NCBI GenBank assembly: GCA_037013495.1
Contig: CM072807.1
Location: 3,321,001-3,385,000, forward strand
Origin: Hippophae tibetana
Taxonomy: Eukaryota; Streptophyta; Magnoliopsida; Rosales; Elaeagnaceae
Length of the DNA: 64,000 nt
Direction: 5' to 3'
Position 1 is the first letter of the stretch. Each line of letters opens with the position of its first letter. The position numbers and the translations under genes were made by a program. The notes beneath the pieces are model-generated. The model was not told the origin of the DNA. It saw only the letters and a program-made list of their open reading frames with translations, and did not search any database. Shown here piece after piece: positions 1-14,034 of the stretch.

Positions 1-2640
1 ATGAAATTTTTTTTTCCAGAAGATCTAGTATGAAATGCATTGTTAAAATAAGGATATTTCACAAGAAATCTACAATGTGATCTAATATGACATTTCCTAC
101 CACAATTATGATAAACAAGTACAATTTAACATGTTTTCAATCACAGGTGCAATTGTTTTTTGAGTATAACGAGTAATAGTAGAAGTAGGATTAGAAGATC
201 GTACCAATTCAGTTCTTGATGTTGAAGGTGTAGCATGTGTGGAAGACACGTCTGAAGGCTTTACAAATTCAGTTGATTTTGAAGAAGATGACGTAGTGTG
301 TTTATCTACGTATCCTAGTCCTCTCTTATCTCCAACTGACTTTCCATAATCAAGAACTTTGTTGAACTTTTCAACTCCAATTGTTAGCCTTTCTATAGCT
401 TCTTTGGATTGTTAAGTTTTTGTACCAGATTTTGTTACTCCTGTTAAACCTGCAAGAATTGAATTAAAAACATTAGAACGCTCGAGAGGTCATATTTTTC
501 TAATATTGATGAATTTATTTCATAACATTTCAGTTTTTTATTGAGTTTAGTTATTTCTACGAGCAACTTATCTTTATATACTCTCTGAACACTTAATTAA
601 TACTAGTGACATTAAAATATTTAAGTAAGAATTCAGAGTCACTTTCCTTATGGTAATATCACTTAATTTAGCATAAAATTTAAAAAATGTTTCATTCGTT
701 TTCATCCTAAGATTTTAAAATTGAGTCCAAGCATACAAAGTTTAATTCTTTTAACTTGTGTGGTTCCCTCATGAGCAACATTTATAATATCTCAAGCATG
801 CTTAGCTGTATTAACATGAGAAATACGACAAAACTTATCAGCAGACACAACACTAAAAATAGCATTAATTTGATTCCAGTTACTAGTTTTATCTTTAGTG
901 CTTCGATTTTTTCTAGGTTAAGAAGTGACTATATCATCGTTGATAACCGTAAGTGATTCCCCACCATAAAGCACAGAGTTCCAAACATTGATTTATAGAT
1001 CGTAGAAAGTCTCTCATACAAACCTTCCAATATGGGTAATTAGACCCATCAAAGTAAGAAGCATGGGTTGTAGACGAACGCTCTCTCAAATGAGCTATAA
1101 CAAGATTCTAGAGGATAGTGAATAGATAATAAGTGAAATTATGATAAATTAAAATTTTCATTGACGATCAAGCATACAATCACGTATAAATAAAATAATG
1201 TGGAAATATAAATCAACATATGAGATTTTTAGGTGGAAACAACCTAGGTCACACCAATGACTTAAGAGTAAAACTACCGATCTACTAGACTACCTAACAA
1301 TTTACTATGAAAAATAAGGTTCAATTACAAGACCAAGTCTTATACTACCTACCAAGATAAAGCTCCCAAGTGATCTACCGTTTCTTTCATCATACCCTCT
1401 ACAAAAAAGATATTCGGATCCAAGCTAACATTCCAACAACTTGAGTTACATAAGCAATCAAATCCATTCTATCAGTACCTGAAATGTTAGCACGTATAAA
1501 TATGTGTCTTGGAGTAGATTTAATAATGAATAATCCTATTTAGATCATTTAATAAATATATCAGATAAATCGAAATTAACTAGTAATTCTATAACAATCA
1601 ATTTAAAGCATAATATCATATATATTATAGGTTTGTTAATCCATCAAATACAACTATAAATGTTTGATAAATTAACTCAATGAAAAAACTTATTTAAATA
1701 ATTTTTGTAAAACAATATGAGAAAGGTCAAGATGAAGAGAATAATGTTTTTGTGTAGTTGATTAAAGTTGTGCTTAGATTTGTATATATAGAATATTTTG
1801 AAGTATTAAGTCAAAGTAAAATTATTATGTTGTCTATAAAATCAATTAAAAGAGTTTTAAAGAAAAATGATAATATAATAAAAAACTAATTTAATTCGAG
1901 TTAGAAATAAGTTTTAAAATCAAAACCTTGGCTGCTCGATCGATCTAATATATTATTGATCGTGGAATGCCCTTATCGATAAATCCAATAGAGCAATCAA
2001 AACATATTCGATCGGTCAAGTGTAATAATTAATTCTGAACTAGGTCGATTGATCTAATTAATAAATCAATCGATCTATTTCTCGATCATTAATTAATTGA
2101 TTGATCTAGTTAATTAAATAATTAATTCAGGATTTTTTTAAAGCTGAGTAGATCGATTCTCGATCAATCTAGACATGTCTCAATTCGAGTAGTCTAATCT
2201 CAAAATGTTCCTACGTATTTAATATGAAATCTAATGTGCATGAGAATAGAGATATATCTGAATTGTGATTGTTGGAGCTCGATAGTTTTTTCGACTTGAA
2301 AATATTCTTGAAGGATACTCCTAAAAACTAAGATTACATTTATATGTTTTGTTAACGAATATCGCTAACACTTACATAGATCTTACAATTAAATTGATAC
2401 ACAACATAAATACAAATAGGTTTATGCGGAAGCGAATATTAAAGAATCGAAATAGGTAGAGAGAAGAACCAGAAAATCAAATAAAAGCATTTTAATTCTC
2501 ATTCATAATAGTATTTAAAGATTACATGTGTATTTATAGGAATAATAAGATTAAAATGTTAATCTTAATAGGACTCGAAGTAAGACTTCTAAACTAATAA
2601 GAAAACTTTATCTAATATCTAATATTCCGATTGATGCTAT
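1..2640 (-). mobile_element. Partial Ty1/copia element: gag region plus probable LTR
   Basis: Reading the minus strand, about 1-1,110 encodes recognisable copia gag pieces: a start-like YFDGSNYPYWK motif, a THEGTTQVKRIKL-like segment and a C-terminal KVLDYGKSVGDKRGLGYVD stretch, all typical of plant copia gag proteins. About 2,340-2,640 on the same strand looks like the end of an LTR, with a CCTATAAATA TATA box followed by a U5-like stretch. The piece between (1,110-2,340) shows no clear coding and includes a GATC-rich patch. The element is broken in several places and continues past the left edge. It lies directly upstream of the first visible PSI1-like exon. Family assignment is fairly firm; the LTR margins are inferred. 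Confidence 0.65.
1930..2180. repeat. Patch rich in GATCGAT-type short palindromes
   Basis: About 250 bases contain many copies of GATCGAT, TCGATC and TTAATTAAT arranged in both orientations, so it could fold into several alternative hairpins. It sits inside the presumed 5' part of the copia fragment. Function unknown. Confidence 0.45.
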
Positions 2641-2835
2641 ACTAGAGGACCTTTACCTGCATACTGTGTCTTATTCTGAATTGCAAGCATAATTTGCTTA
2701 TGTATCATAGTTACATAGTACAATCTTCTGGTGGTTTCTGCAATTATATTATGCACCTTACTATGAATTGGAAATGGAAATGTTGTTGCAATACAAGATT
2801 GGGATAGACTTAACAATTAATACTTTTTCTTACAG

Positions 2836-5800
2836 GTATCAGAAGTGAGCTCACTTTTAGGTAGAGCTGGTACTGCTGGCCTTGGGAAGGCAGTAGAAGT
2901 TCTGGACACACTTGGTAGTAGCATGACAAATTTAAACCTTAATAGTGGTTTCACATCGGGGGTTGCAATAAAAGGGAATAAAATTACAATATTGGCTTTT
3001 GAAGTAGCAAACACAATTGTGAAGGGTACCAATCTAATGCAATCCCTTTCAAAGGATAGTATCTGTCACTTAAAGGAGGAGGTTCTTCCATCAGAAGGGG
3101 TTCAAAACTTGATATCGCGAGACATGGATGAACTTCTGAGAATTGCGGCATCTGACAAGAGGTTGATAATCATATACATTCGCCTTTGTATTTCTGTATA
3201 TCTGGAGTGTGGTACATTACTTTGGGAATAGCTTTTTTTAGTAATTACTTTGCATTATCTTTTATTAGATTCTCATCTATTTTTTTTTAAGGTTTGGCTT
3301 GTTCCTAATCTCTCTAAATGACCCTAAGTTTTGAGATGGTAGTAATGTATTATACAATTATGGCAGAGAAGAATTGAGAGTTTTTTCTGGAGAAGTGGTC
3401 AGATTTGGAAATCGTTGCAAAGACCCTCAGTGGCACAACTTGGAGCGCTATTTTGAGAAGTAATACTTATTTAATCTTTTTTTTTAACCTAATCTGTATT
3501 CTTAAATAAGGTTTTTAATTTCACATTATTTCTTATGATGTAGGCTGGGTTCAGAACTCACACCACTAAAGCAGTTAAAGGAAGATGCACAGACTGTAAT
3601 GCAGCAGCTGATGATTTTGGTTCAATATACAGCTGTGAGTTTCTAAGTATCATCTTAAGATGCAGTGTGGTTGTTGTTTGTATTTTCGCTTAGCAGAATG
3701 TCATGCAAGTGGCAAGCAACATATAGAAAGGATGTACTTCATTCTTTGTATGTTGGAAATTTTATGTTGAGGAAAGCCTCTATTAATTTTTTTAGTTGTT
3801 ACTTTTTAACTTTCTTCGATATGTAAAGTATTGGGAGCAATCTAAAAATTTGGCTTTGAGATGACTATTGCTCTAGAATTTATCTGGTGGACAGTTTGTA
3901 TGCTAGTTGTAATTTGTGTCATGTTACCAAGTAATAAAACTTAGTTGTTTCTTATCCAAAAATTGAAAAGACTAACCATGGTTGCTTAGCCTCTTGAAAT
4001 CAAGTCTTTTTGGTGAGATTCTCAAAGTATTATTAGCATCAACATGTGCGCATGCATATTAGGGATCCATGGTAGTTATTTAATTTCTGATACTAAAATC
4101 TTGTACTGGTCCTTTTCCCAATGTCCTCTCTGTAGTTTGTCTCTTCATTTTTCTTTTTCTTTATTTTTATTCTTGAGATGTACTTGAATCCCATCATCAA
4201 ATTCCCATCATCTTGAAAGGTCCTTTTCTTTTCCACAATAAGCACCATACATCACTTATGGATTTTTGGGTCTCAGGGGTAGGGGGCCCCAAGGAAATTT
4301 CCCTGTCTGTCTTAATCATCATTACCTGTTTAATTTCATAAATATTATGGACTAAGTACAAGAATTCCCTGACAAGTTACAATTGAAAAACCCATGCCAG
4401 TGCCTTACTACTATAAAACATGCATGATACAGCATCATTCTTTTAGTTAGTGTAATATGTATCATGGGTTGTTAAGACTTTTCCTCTTAAAGTATATTTT
4501 TTACTATCAACGATAGTTGGTGATTGGCTAAATCCATAACCTACTCATGTTGTTAACTGAAATATATTGGTCTCTGTAAACATTACTAATGTACGAAAAC
4601 TAATTTTATTATATTTTTTCCCCCGGTTTCAGGAGTTATATCATGAGCTGCATGCTTTGGACAGATTTGAACAAGATTACCAGCGTAAGCAGCAGGAAGA
4701 GGATAACTCAAATGTTCCTCAAAGAGGTGGCTGCATTTTATATTATTTTGTAAATTTCAGTGTTACATCATAGTTTCCTATTTATGCCTTAACAATGTAC
4801 AGAAGGTGTTACAACACATCTTCATGTAATCTGGTTTTTCAGGTGACAATCTGGAATAAAGCAGCAATCAATGACTGAGTGCATCTATGCTCCCATTTCT
4901 ATAAGAACATAATTATTTATATGGCTACTGGATAATGATGCCTTAGTGTTTCAAGATTTTGTAATATGAAACAGTTTGTTGATATTGAGAAATGTAATAT
5001 ATTTACATTTTCTTTAAAGTTATCTTTGTTTGTATCCTTGTCTTGTTTGACTTGGTTATTGTAGGCAGCATTCATGTAATTTCTTTCTTAATGTGATATT
5101 TAGAACCATATACACATTGTCTAGCATGACATCCTCCCTGGTTTGAAGTTTTAATTTCATTCCATAAATTACTGATATTTATGGTTGAAACCTTATGGCT
5201 TATGTTCTTTCTGTTTGTCTACTGGTGTCTTATTATAGGTGTTGTCAAGTAACTATCATTTGATCTGTCTTTCTATATATTTTTGGCATTTAGGAGACAG
5301 CCTTGCAATTTTAAGAGCTGAGTTAAAGAGTCAAAGAAAGCATGTGCGTAGCTTGAAGAAGAAATCACTATGGTCGAGGATCTTGGAAGAGGTAGTTAAT
5401 TAAACTTGCTTTTGGTGCGGCTTTTCAAAGTGCATATTAGTGATTCTTGTTTCCCTCTATAATGGAACACGGTGCTTAAATTTGTTTATTTTATCACACC
5501 CAGAAAAAGGGGTAGATATTTTTAATATAGCAAACACATAAAGCTCATGTCCCATTCTTGATTTTTCATTTCTCTTTGAACCAGCCTTATATATATTTTA
5601 TTTACAGGTAATGGAGAAGCTAGTAGACATTGTGCATTTCTTACATTTGGAGATCCATGAAGCCTTTGGTAGTGCAGGTGTGTATTGTTCAAAATATATT
5701 TCAGTTTTGCTCCTTTACCCCTTCACTCTCTTGCTCGGAAGAAGAAAGACAGACTTATTTTTTGGTTGCATACTACCATCCATGTTGTCTGATGGTTTTT

Positions 5801-8800
5801 CGTGATAGGGTCCATTATTTCTTAATAATATCTACCTCAAAGAATGTGTGTAGGAGGTTTAGTGTCCTTGTTAAACTTGGTCATAAATTATCTGTCACTT
5901 TGATATGCTTCATGGTAAGATATAAACCACCACTTGGATTACTATATCCCTATCCCAAAAATTCAGTTAACCCTATATTCAAAGCACATAAAATTTACTC
6001 ATAATTTTCATAGAAGTATAGAACAAAGATGTGAATATGAATACAAGCAAAAGAAGAAAAAAAGCCTTAATTGGAAAAAGGAAAAACTATTACTTACTAG
6101 CTAGAAGTGTTATTAGCCATTTTTATTGAACGTCTACATCATATTTGGTCATTAATTGTCATATGTTACTATTTGACTCTACTTTTTCAGCTGAAGTTAG
6201 ATTTTTGATAAACTATGTTCAGAAAATAAAATGGAAGTACCATATTGAACCAATTGGAAAATAGATAGAAATATTAAGTTATTAACCTTTGGCATATATT
6301 TGAGAAAGAAAAGTCTATCTCAAATTTGAGATGAATTTCAAATGATTTGAACCAATAGGAAAATAGATAGAAATATTAAGTTATTAAACTTTGGCATATA
6401 TTTGAGAAGGAAAAGTCTATCTCAAATTTGAGATGAATTTCAAATGATTTGAACCAATAGGAAAATAGATAGAAATATTAAGTTATTAAACTTTGGCATA
6501 TATTTGAGAAGGAAAAGTCTATCAAATTAAATTTGAGATGAATTTCAAATGATTTGAACCAATAGGAAAATAGATAGAAATATTAAGTTATTAAACTTTG
6601 GCATATATTTGAGAAGGAAAAGTCTATTTATCTCAAATTTGAGATGAATCTCAAATGATGTCGTGGTGCAATGTTATTGATAAATACAATTGGACCCACA
6701 TCACTATATTTAATGGAAAATTGTCACGTCATTTGTAGTATTCATTTGAGAATAGATTAATTTCCTGGTGTTTGAGCCTTGAGGAGATTAAAACCCTTGG
6801 ACCCTCCTTATCCATTCTATTCATCACAATTTTTTTAAAATATAATATTAGTATATTTTCTTAATTTTTTATCTATTAGGATGCTATGCAATAGTTCTCT
6901 CTTCGAAAATGTCGTCTTATTTCAAGAAATATGTAGTAAGGGTAAGAAGTTTGTGCATACTTTTTCCTGGGGTTCAATTATTTGGACTTTATCTGACTTT
7001 CCTTTCTCTGTTACTTGTAGATGATGACAAACCCATTAAAGGTTCTCAAAGCAACCACAAAAAGTTGGGTTCTGCTGGTCTGGCTTTGCATTATGCTAAT
7101 ATTATTACACAAATTGATACTCTTGTAAGTTCATATACTTTCCCTTCTGAAATCACACCTTTAAGATTATACTTCAGTCTCATGTAAGCATATCATTGTG
7201 CCAGAGAGGGAAGGGCAAGGAAGAAACACTTTTCCATTTTAAGTACATAACCTTATAGAACAATATTTTGGCACATACAGAACATTTGTCGAATTGCATT
7301 TTTAGAAGTTAATCTTACTGCTGACCCTGAAGCACACACGTATTAAGTAGTAAAAACTGGACTATTACATCCTTCAATATTTGTATTTGATGTTCAGAAT
7401 TTGATCTGTTGCTCTGAGTGTCAATATCTATGTGTGTGTATTGCATAATTTACTTTTATATAAAGATCTTTTGGCTGCAGTTCCAGGCCCTAATTTCAAT
7501 CCAGAAAATCAGGCCATGTGGGTAGCGTTTGAAATTTTTTTCTCAGAAAAAAGAAAAATAAAACTTTTACATCCTAAGGCATGTCTGAGCAAAATAGAAG
7601 TGGTGTTTTTTATCCAAATATTTTTTAACATTACATTATATTAATTAGGTGTCACGGTCAAGTTCTATGCCTCCGAATACTAGAGATGCTTTGTATCAGG
7701 GGCTTCCACCGAGTATAAAGTCAGCTCTGCGCTCAAAGTTACAATCATTCCAACTCAAGGAAGAGGTATTACTTATATATTGCCTGCCATTATTGTAATT
7801 TGTTGAAAGTTTGAATCCCCTCCAAGATTCCTATTAGCACTAAACGGGCTCATGATTCCTATAACAAGATAAAAAGAAACAGAAAAAAACAGACATCTTT
7901 GTCATCTTTCCCATTTGTTTACTCACTGTGATGGTTCTCCCTAAACTCTGTTCTTGCAGTTCACTGTCCCTCAAATTAAATCAGAAATGGAGAAAACGTT
8001 GCAGTGGCTTGTTCTAATTGCTGCTAATACAACCCGGTAAAGCTTCTACCCCTTTCTGTGGAGTGATATTTTTTGTTGGTTCTGGTGTTATCTAAATCTT
8101 CTAGGCCTCTATGCCTTCAGTTTACTACAATAATTAACTTTTGTTTATTCTCTTTCGTTTTCCACTTTGAACCTCAATTCCATTAGAGCTCATCATGGAT
8201 TTGGTTGGGTTGGAGAGTGGGCTACTAATACTGGGTATGTTATAAACTACTGGTGCTTTCAATCCCACTTTTTGTTCTTGCAATATTCACCAAAAGTTTC
8301 CGATGCAAAAACACTTTCAGGTCTGAAGTCAACCGAAAACATACTGGGCATTCTGACTTGTTAAGAATTGAGACACTACATCATGCTGATAAGGAGAAAA
8401 CTGAATCTTATATTCTAGATTTAGTAGTTTGGCTTCACCATCTAGTCAGCCAAGCAAGGGCTGTCAGTGGCGGCATTAGGTCTCCTGTTAAGTCTCCTAT
8501 TCGATCTCCCAACCAGATATCAATTCAGTTTTCTACTGGCAAACCCAATTGTGCATCACCAATATTGACAGTTGAAGATCAAGAGATGCTTAGTTGTGTG
8601 AGTAAAAGAAAACCAACACCTGGAATAAGCAAGAGTCAAGAATTTGACACTGCCAAGACCAGGTTAAGCAAGTATCATAGGCTGAGCAAGAGCAGTAACC
8701 ACTCCCCGAAAAATGAAATTACTAGAGAATTATTTTCCATCAGAAGACCATCCTCTTTCCCTGTCATTGATTTCAACATTGACCGAATGAAAGCATTGGA

Positions 8801-8837
8801 TGTCATTGATCGAGTAGACACAATACGAGGCATTTAA
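2836..8837 (+). CDS. PSI1-like protein (DUF3475 + DUF668), 5' exon(s) not in view
   Basis: Eleven exons with GT-AG borders join in frame: 2836-3161, 3367-3459, 3544-3634, 4633-4726, 5294-5391, 5608-5677, 7021-7124, 7649-7765, 7960-8036, 8187-8234 and 8321-8837, giving 544 residues to a TAA stop. The first visible exon begins at a splice acceptor after a T-rich tract. The missing N-terminus (in PSI1 relatives a short MG-type, probably myristoylated segment) must lie upstream. Residues about 40-110 match DUF3475 ([16 protein letters not shown]). Residues about 265-355 match DUF668 ([18 protein letters not shown], then [19 protein letters not shown]). HGFGWVGEW and the late PGISKSQEF motif are also family hallmarks. 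PSI1 proteins are linked to phytosulfokine-related growth control in Arabidopsis; their biochemistry is unknown. The protein is probably functional, as no exon contains a stop. A paralog lies at the other end of the window. Confidence 0.9.
6247..6660. repeat. Intronic minisatellite, four units of ~102-105 bp
   Basis: Four near-identical units begin with GAACCAATAGGAAAATAGAT at about 6247, 6349, 6451 and 6556, spaced 102, 102 and 105 bases. Each unit contains the palindrome CTCAAATTTGAG. The array lies in the large intron between the exons ending at 5677 and starting at 7021 of the PSI1-like gene. High unit identity suggests recent expansion. Confidence 0.95.
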
Positions 8838-9407
8838 GCTTTACATTAAGTTTGCACCAGAGCATAGTTTGAATTTGATCATATGCTACAGTTCTCTGCT
8901 GGTTGTCATAGGATTAAGGTTTTGGTGCTTTCTCGGAGATTGGTTAGCTACAGAAGTCGTTTGGTTTTTTGAATGCGGAAGTTGTAGGAACTTTAGGGTG
9001 GGTATTGTATGTGTTTGGGGAAATCTCAATGTTGTAGAAATGGAAATGGATGTTTTGTCGTAGAACTATTATGTACAGAGTATGTGATTTAATAATTAAA
9101 TTTGGCTGATTCCATCCATCATACCTTACTAAATACATACTCCAATTATAAAAAACCTAATACACGCACACATGCTGATTCCTCATTCACACTCACGCTG
9201 AGTTCACATTGTCATTGTCGCTGCTGCCGTCGCCTTAAGATGGTGCCGTTGTCAATTGCTTCCACTGTTGCCCCATTGATCATCCCGTGCACCAGAAATT
9301 TCTTTTCTTTGCCACCCATCGACTTCTCTTTGAAACTTATTCTCATTCTCTGTAATTGTTTTCAACTTTTTCAAGGCATGAACATTCACAAACGTACTTG
9401 TTAGAAT

Positions 9408-9434
9408 TATATATATATATATATATATATATAT
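9408..9434. repeat. (AT)n microsatellite
   Basis: Uninterrupted AT dinucleotide run of about 27 bases downstream of the PSI1-like gene. Confidence 0.95.
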
Positions 9435-9859
9435 CGGCTTATTCGTTTGAACATTTTACATTTGTTAGACATTTCTCTATGAATATTTTACTTATGTTTG
9501 ACAAACACATTTGAACATTTTGTATATATCCGGCAAGCACTATTGGACTTGTATGTTTGGCAAGCCTGATCGCAATATTTATATGCATCTGGTCTATCAA
9601 ACATAGCGAGAGAAGAAAAAACACGAATGCCTCTAGATTTCTCTTCATTTTTCAACTTAATTTGCATGTTTAGTTTTACCCATATGTAAGTCTGCTTCCT
9701 AAATATCATGGGGCCTAAAATATAAAATCGTCACTTGCCCCAAGTAAAACTACTCTAAAGCTTCATCTACATGAGATGAAGCCAGCTTCTCATAGTTTTT
9801 TTCACTTTACACAACAGTAATGACTTTTTTTTTTCATAAGAACATGCTTGGTGCATTAT

Positions 9860-10315
9860 ATAGATAAATTAACTATAATTTTATTAGAATAAAATGTATT
9901 GAATTATGTTAGGTGAACTTGTATAATATAATTGAATAAAATTAATGATAAATATTTTAATAAAATAATTTATATTTAATTTATAACTATCAATATAATT
10001 CCATTATAAAAAAAATTATTTAAATTAATAGTTTTTAATTTTACTTATATTTTAAAAATAAAAATAAATTTCTTTTAATTTGAGATGAAAGAAAAAGTTA
10101 CAATACATAATTTTAAAATATAAATTTCAAAGAGATTTAATAAAGTGTTCAATACTATATAGATTCATACCTACTATTAGTATTAAATTTCTATATAATC
10201 ATATGATTTTTATTTTGTATAATATGATTTTACTTTACATTCAATTATATAACTATAAAAATTATACGATCAAGATCTTTAATATCGTGTAACAAACGAC
10301 TTAAAAATGTTCTAA
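9860..10315 (+). repeat. Dispersed AT-rich repeat family, member A
   Basis: It shares a long series of landmarks in the same order with 23.54-23.98, 24.03-24.46 (inverted) and 43.84-44.31 kb. Among them are AATAAAATTAATGATAAATA, a TACATAATTTTA block, and ACCTACTATTAGTATTAAAT followed by ATATGATTTTTATTTT. No coding capacity. It is probably a MITE-like nonautonomous element, but terminal repeats and target duplications were not resolved. Confidence 0.65.
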
Positions 10316-10906
10316 TTTACTTTCTTGATTATAGGTGTAAGATGGATTTGAAGTTGATATGTTAAATCAGCATCTATATTTTTGTAACTAATACAAGGGT
10401 GTTAATTTAGTCAGATAAAAAAAATATTAGAGAAAGATTTAATAGCTAACTATTTTTGTATGTTCAAAGTTTATACTTTTTCATCTCTTTCTGTTGCTAT
10501 TGTGAATTTTTTTTATTTTTATTCTAGGGTTTGTGTTGTTGTTTTCGAAGAGATGCATTCCTTACTGGAAGCGCTCTCTCTTAGGTAGATTGAGATAGTC
10601 ATTATTCTCTATGTTTTTAGTTTGTGTTGATTTATATGGTCTTTCAAAAGTGATAAGGCTGAAGCTCACAATGCCTAGAGAGTGTTTCAAGAAATGTTTT
10701 GAGTCAGGATGATTACTATTTTTTTTTTCATGCGGCAACAACTAGAGTTAGTGCTAAATATGTCCTAATTCCTTTCCAACTTCTCTGTTCATTTGGATTC
10801 CAATGATATAAGTATGAATTGATTTGTGGTCTCTTCAATTGAAGTGATACTATGTAAGATTGTAAGTTAAGTGGTTTATAGATGTAATAAATAAAAGTTT
10901 ACAAAT

Positions 10907-11264
10907 AATAAAATTATGATTTAATTACATGATATAACTTTTTCATACATGAAATACATATGTTATTTATCGTATAATGTATATGTTTTTTTTTTAACAA
11001 ACACAGAAAATAACTATAATAACGAATATGACGTAATTATCCGTTTAATCCGATTCAAGATCATTTTAACCGAAACATAACCTAAAATAAAATTATGATT
11101 TAATTACATGATATAACTTTTTCATACATGAAATACATATGTTATTTATCGTATAATGTATATGTTTTTTTTAACAAACACAGAAAATAACTATAATATA
11201 CGAATATAACGTAATTATTCGTTTAATCCGATTGAGGATCATTTTAGTCGGAACATAACCTAAA
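10907..11264. repeat. 179-bp tandem direct duplication
   Basis: AATAAAATTATGATTTAATT starts at 10907 and again at 11086, and similarity continues through ...CGTTTAATCCGATT... and AACATAACCTAA. Only a few substitutions separate the copies, so the duplication is fairly recent. Confidence 0.95.
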
Positions 11265-14010
11265 AAACCTTACCAACATCAAGTGGGCGTGTCATGTCCT
11301 TAAGTTTTGTGGGAATTTGTGGATAAAGCGTTTTATATGAAGAAGAGGTGTCCCCGTGAAGGGCGTTTTAGTTCACGTACGTTGTCTTGTGATTTTGATA
11401 TAATACAAAGAATAATATTTTGTCAAAACGATAAAGACAAGCTCGGCCCATGTGGTTCAATTTAGAGAAAGGTACCAAATGGCAGTTAGGTCCACCTATT
11501 GTCTTCAGCCCACCTGGTCTCTTAATTTAGTTTTTTTTTTTTAATGTTTTTTACTAAACATGTATTGAGCCCAAATGGCTTGAATTCAAACTTAGTTGGC
11601 TTGGAAAAACAATGGATTAGATAAACTCCAAAATAGTTAAAACATCAAACTCTATTAAAAGAATTAATATTGAACTATCAAATATTGAGATGGAGAGATT
11701 AATAAAAGTGATTGAATTTAGTCAAAGGTTGTGAGACTTTTAATAACTTTTGCTTGAAAAACACTACACTTCTACTTTCAATTTCTAGAAACAAGTTTAA
11801 TAAATATGACATTGCCCCACTATCAAGCCTTACCTATTACCTAATATGCTTAACGAGCATTAATTTTCATATGTTGTCGGATTTATATGCTAGTGTTTTT
11901 TTATTTCATCCTATTCAGTATCAGAATTTCTTGTGAAGTGGGCTTATGTTTTATACCATTTATCTTTTACCAATATGCTTAAAGGAACCCAAAAATATTA
12001 ATTCATATATACTATCACTATATAACATTATGCGAATTTCTTTGAACTATATAGTTTTGAACATTGTTGTTATGAGATGTGATTGATGACTAATAATTTT
12101 TAATATGGTATCTAAAAAAAAATATTAAAGTGGAAAACAGAGTATTATTCATGCATGAACTACTAGACAAAGACAAAATACTAATAATAACCAAATTATA
12201 GCATTACATTATCCTTGTACATTGAATATTATTCCTACTATGGGTCTTCTCTTTCTTTGAAATTAAGTTCAACCGACAAGCTTTCATTATATTGATTTTA
12301 AGTTTAGAAGTTAGGAAAATGCCAAGTTGTTGCGAGTAATTTTCAATTTTAGTCTCTAGCTAGCCATAGAGTATAGACATTAAGATAAATAGAAGAACTA
12401 TATAAGTATTGAGAGATCTTCAAATATTATGACTTATGACTTTTCGGGTTTGATTATGATCCACAAATTAATTATTTGCTCTATTTGTTTTTCACCTATC
12501 AGTAAATAGTTAAATATCAACTCATAATCATAATATTTTATTTTTACTTTTAAATAATATTTATAACATTTTTAAAAATTTGTAACTATAAAATTAACGT
12601 TCATTTATATCAAGTTCTTATGTTTTTCTTATAAAAAAAATCTTAATTTGAAGTTTTATATTAAAGATATATAATTAAATATCATTCAATTTAAAACTGA
12701 TTTGATCTATTTAATATTAAATTTTGATTAATTATATTTCATTTAATATTATTAGGGTGTTATTTTTATTGTTATAAATTTTAGAATGATTATTTTATGT
12801 AATTTATTTAATTAAAAAAAAATTATTTTAAATATTTATAACAAAATTAAAATAAAAAATCATTACTAAATATATCTCATTGAAAACTTATTTAAAAAAA
12901 ATAAAAATTCATAATCAAAAACCTTAAATAATTATATTTTTACTAAGTGTATTTTTCCCTTTTGAAAAGCAAACATCTTGAAACTTGGCAGGCATGCATA
13001 ATTTTCTATCGACGATGAAAATGACACCGGCGTGTTTTCTGCTAAACACACTTTGATGCTTATGCCAAATATTCAATGAACACAACACAAAAAAGTTTTA
13101 TCTAAAAATATTTTATTAATAGTAATGTTATTATAATAACAAAGTATGATTAATATTATATATAAATAAATATTTTATATATTTTTATTATAATAATAAC
13201 AAAAATTATTATGTATTATTTTAATTGAATAGTTTAAAATTTGTCTTTTAAGGAGGGGTTAAAATTTGTGATACAATTCAATTATTTAAATAAAATATAA
13301 ATCAAATTAAATTTAGGTTTAGAGTAGCCTCGAAAACATAAAAATAAAAAAATAAATATGATTATTTTTATATATTATTACTATTATATCGATTATTTAT
13401 TTATTAATAAAAATTATATAATATTTTATGCAACTAATTATATAAATAGTTATGAATTTTATTTAAAAATAAGATATATCACAATTTCTTTTAAATTTAT
13501 AAATGATTTTATATAAAATATTTATCATAAATTCATAGATTTATTATCCAATCAGTTTATAATTTTGTTATTCTTAGATATTATTGTAAATATATTATGT
13601 CATCGTTAAGTAAAAAAATTATAATCATAATAATTATTATTATTTAATTAAATGTTGTTAAAATTTAATTAACATCAATCGTATTTTTAGAGTTGATGGT
13701 TTTTAAAATTCCCAAAATAAAACTGAGATAAAACAGAATTAGCGAAAAACTTCACTCCCACAGTCTTATCAACATTAACATAAGAGAAAATACATCATGT
13801 ACCTTACAAGGTCTTTGACATGGTATAAAGAACCCCATCACTATACATTCAAATCTCACCCAATTAAAAAAAAAACAAAAAAGAAAAAACAAAAGAGAGA
13901 CTAACATGCTTACGCATGTTTAAATGACATAATGAAGCCATTAATATAAAATGGCATTATGATCTACAGCATCTGAAGCTTTTATATAGTGACAAAAACC
14001 TATTAAAAGC

Positions 14011-14034
14011 AGTAGTAGTAGTAGTAGTAGTAGT
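14011..14034. repeat. (AGT)8 microsatellite
   Basis: Eight AGT units in a row, about 160 bases beyond the stop codon of the minus-strand sucrose transporter, so possibly in its 3' UTR. Confidence 0.9.

Noticed and set aside
5630-6004. 124-codon plus-strand frame in the PSI1-like gene
   Set aside because: Runs through a 70-bp exon in the wrong frame and on into the intron.
6247-6660. CRISPR-like array
   Set aside because: Long contiguous ~102-bp units without spacers, in a plant intron.
9102-9404. 100-codon frame downstream of the PSI1-like gene
   Set aside because: Low-complexity Thr/His/Cys-rich text with no domain, in the presumed 3' flank.
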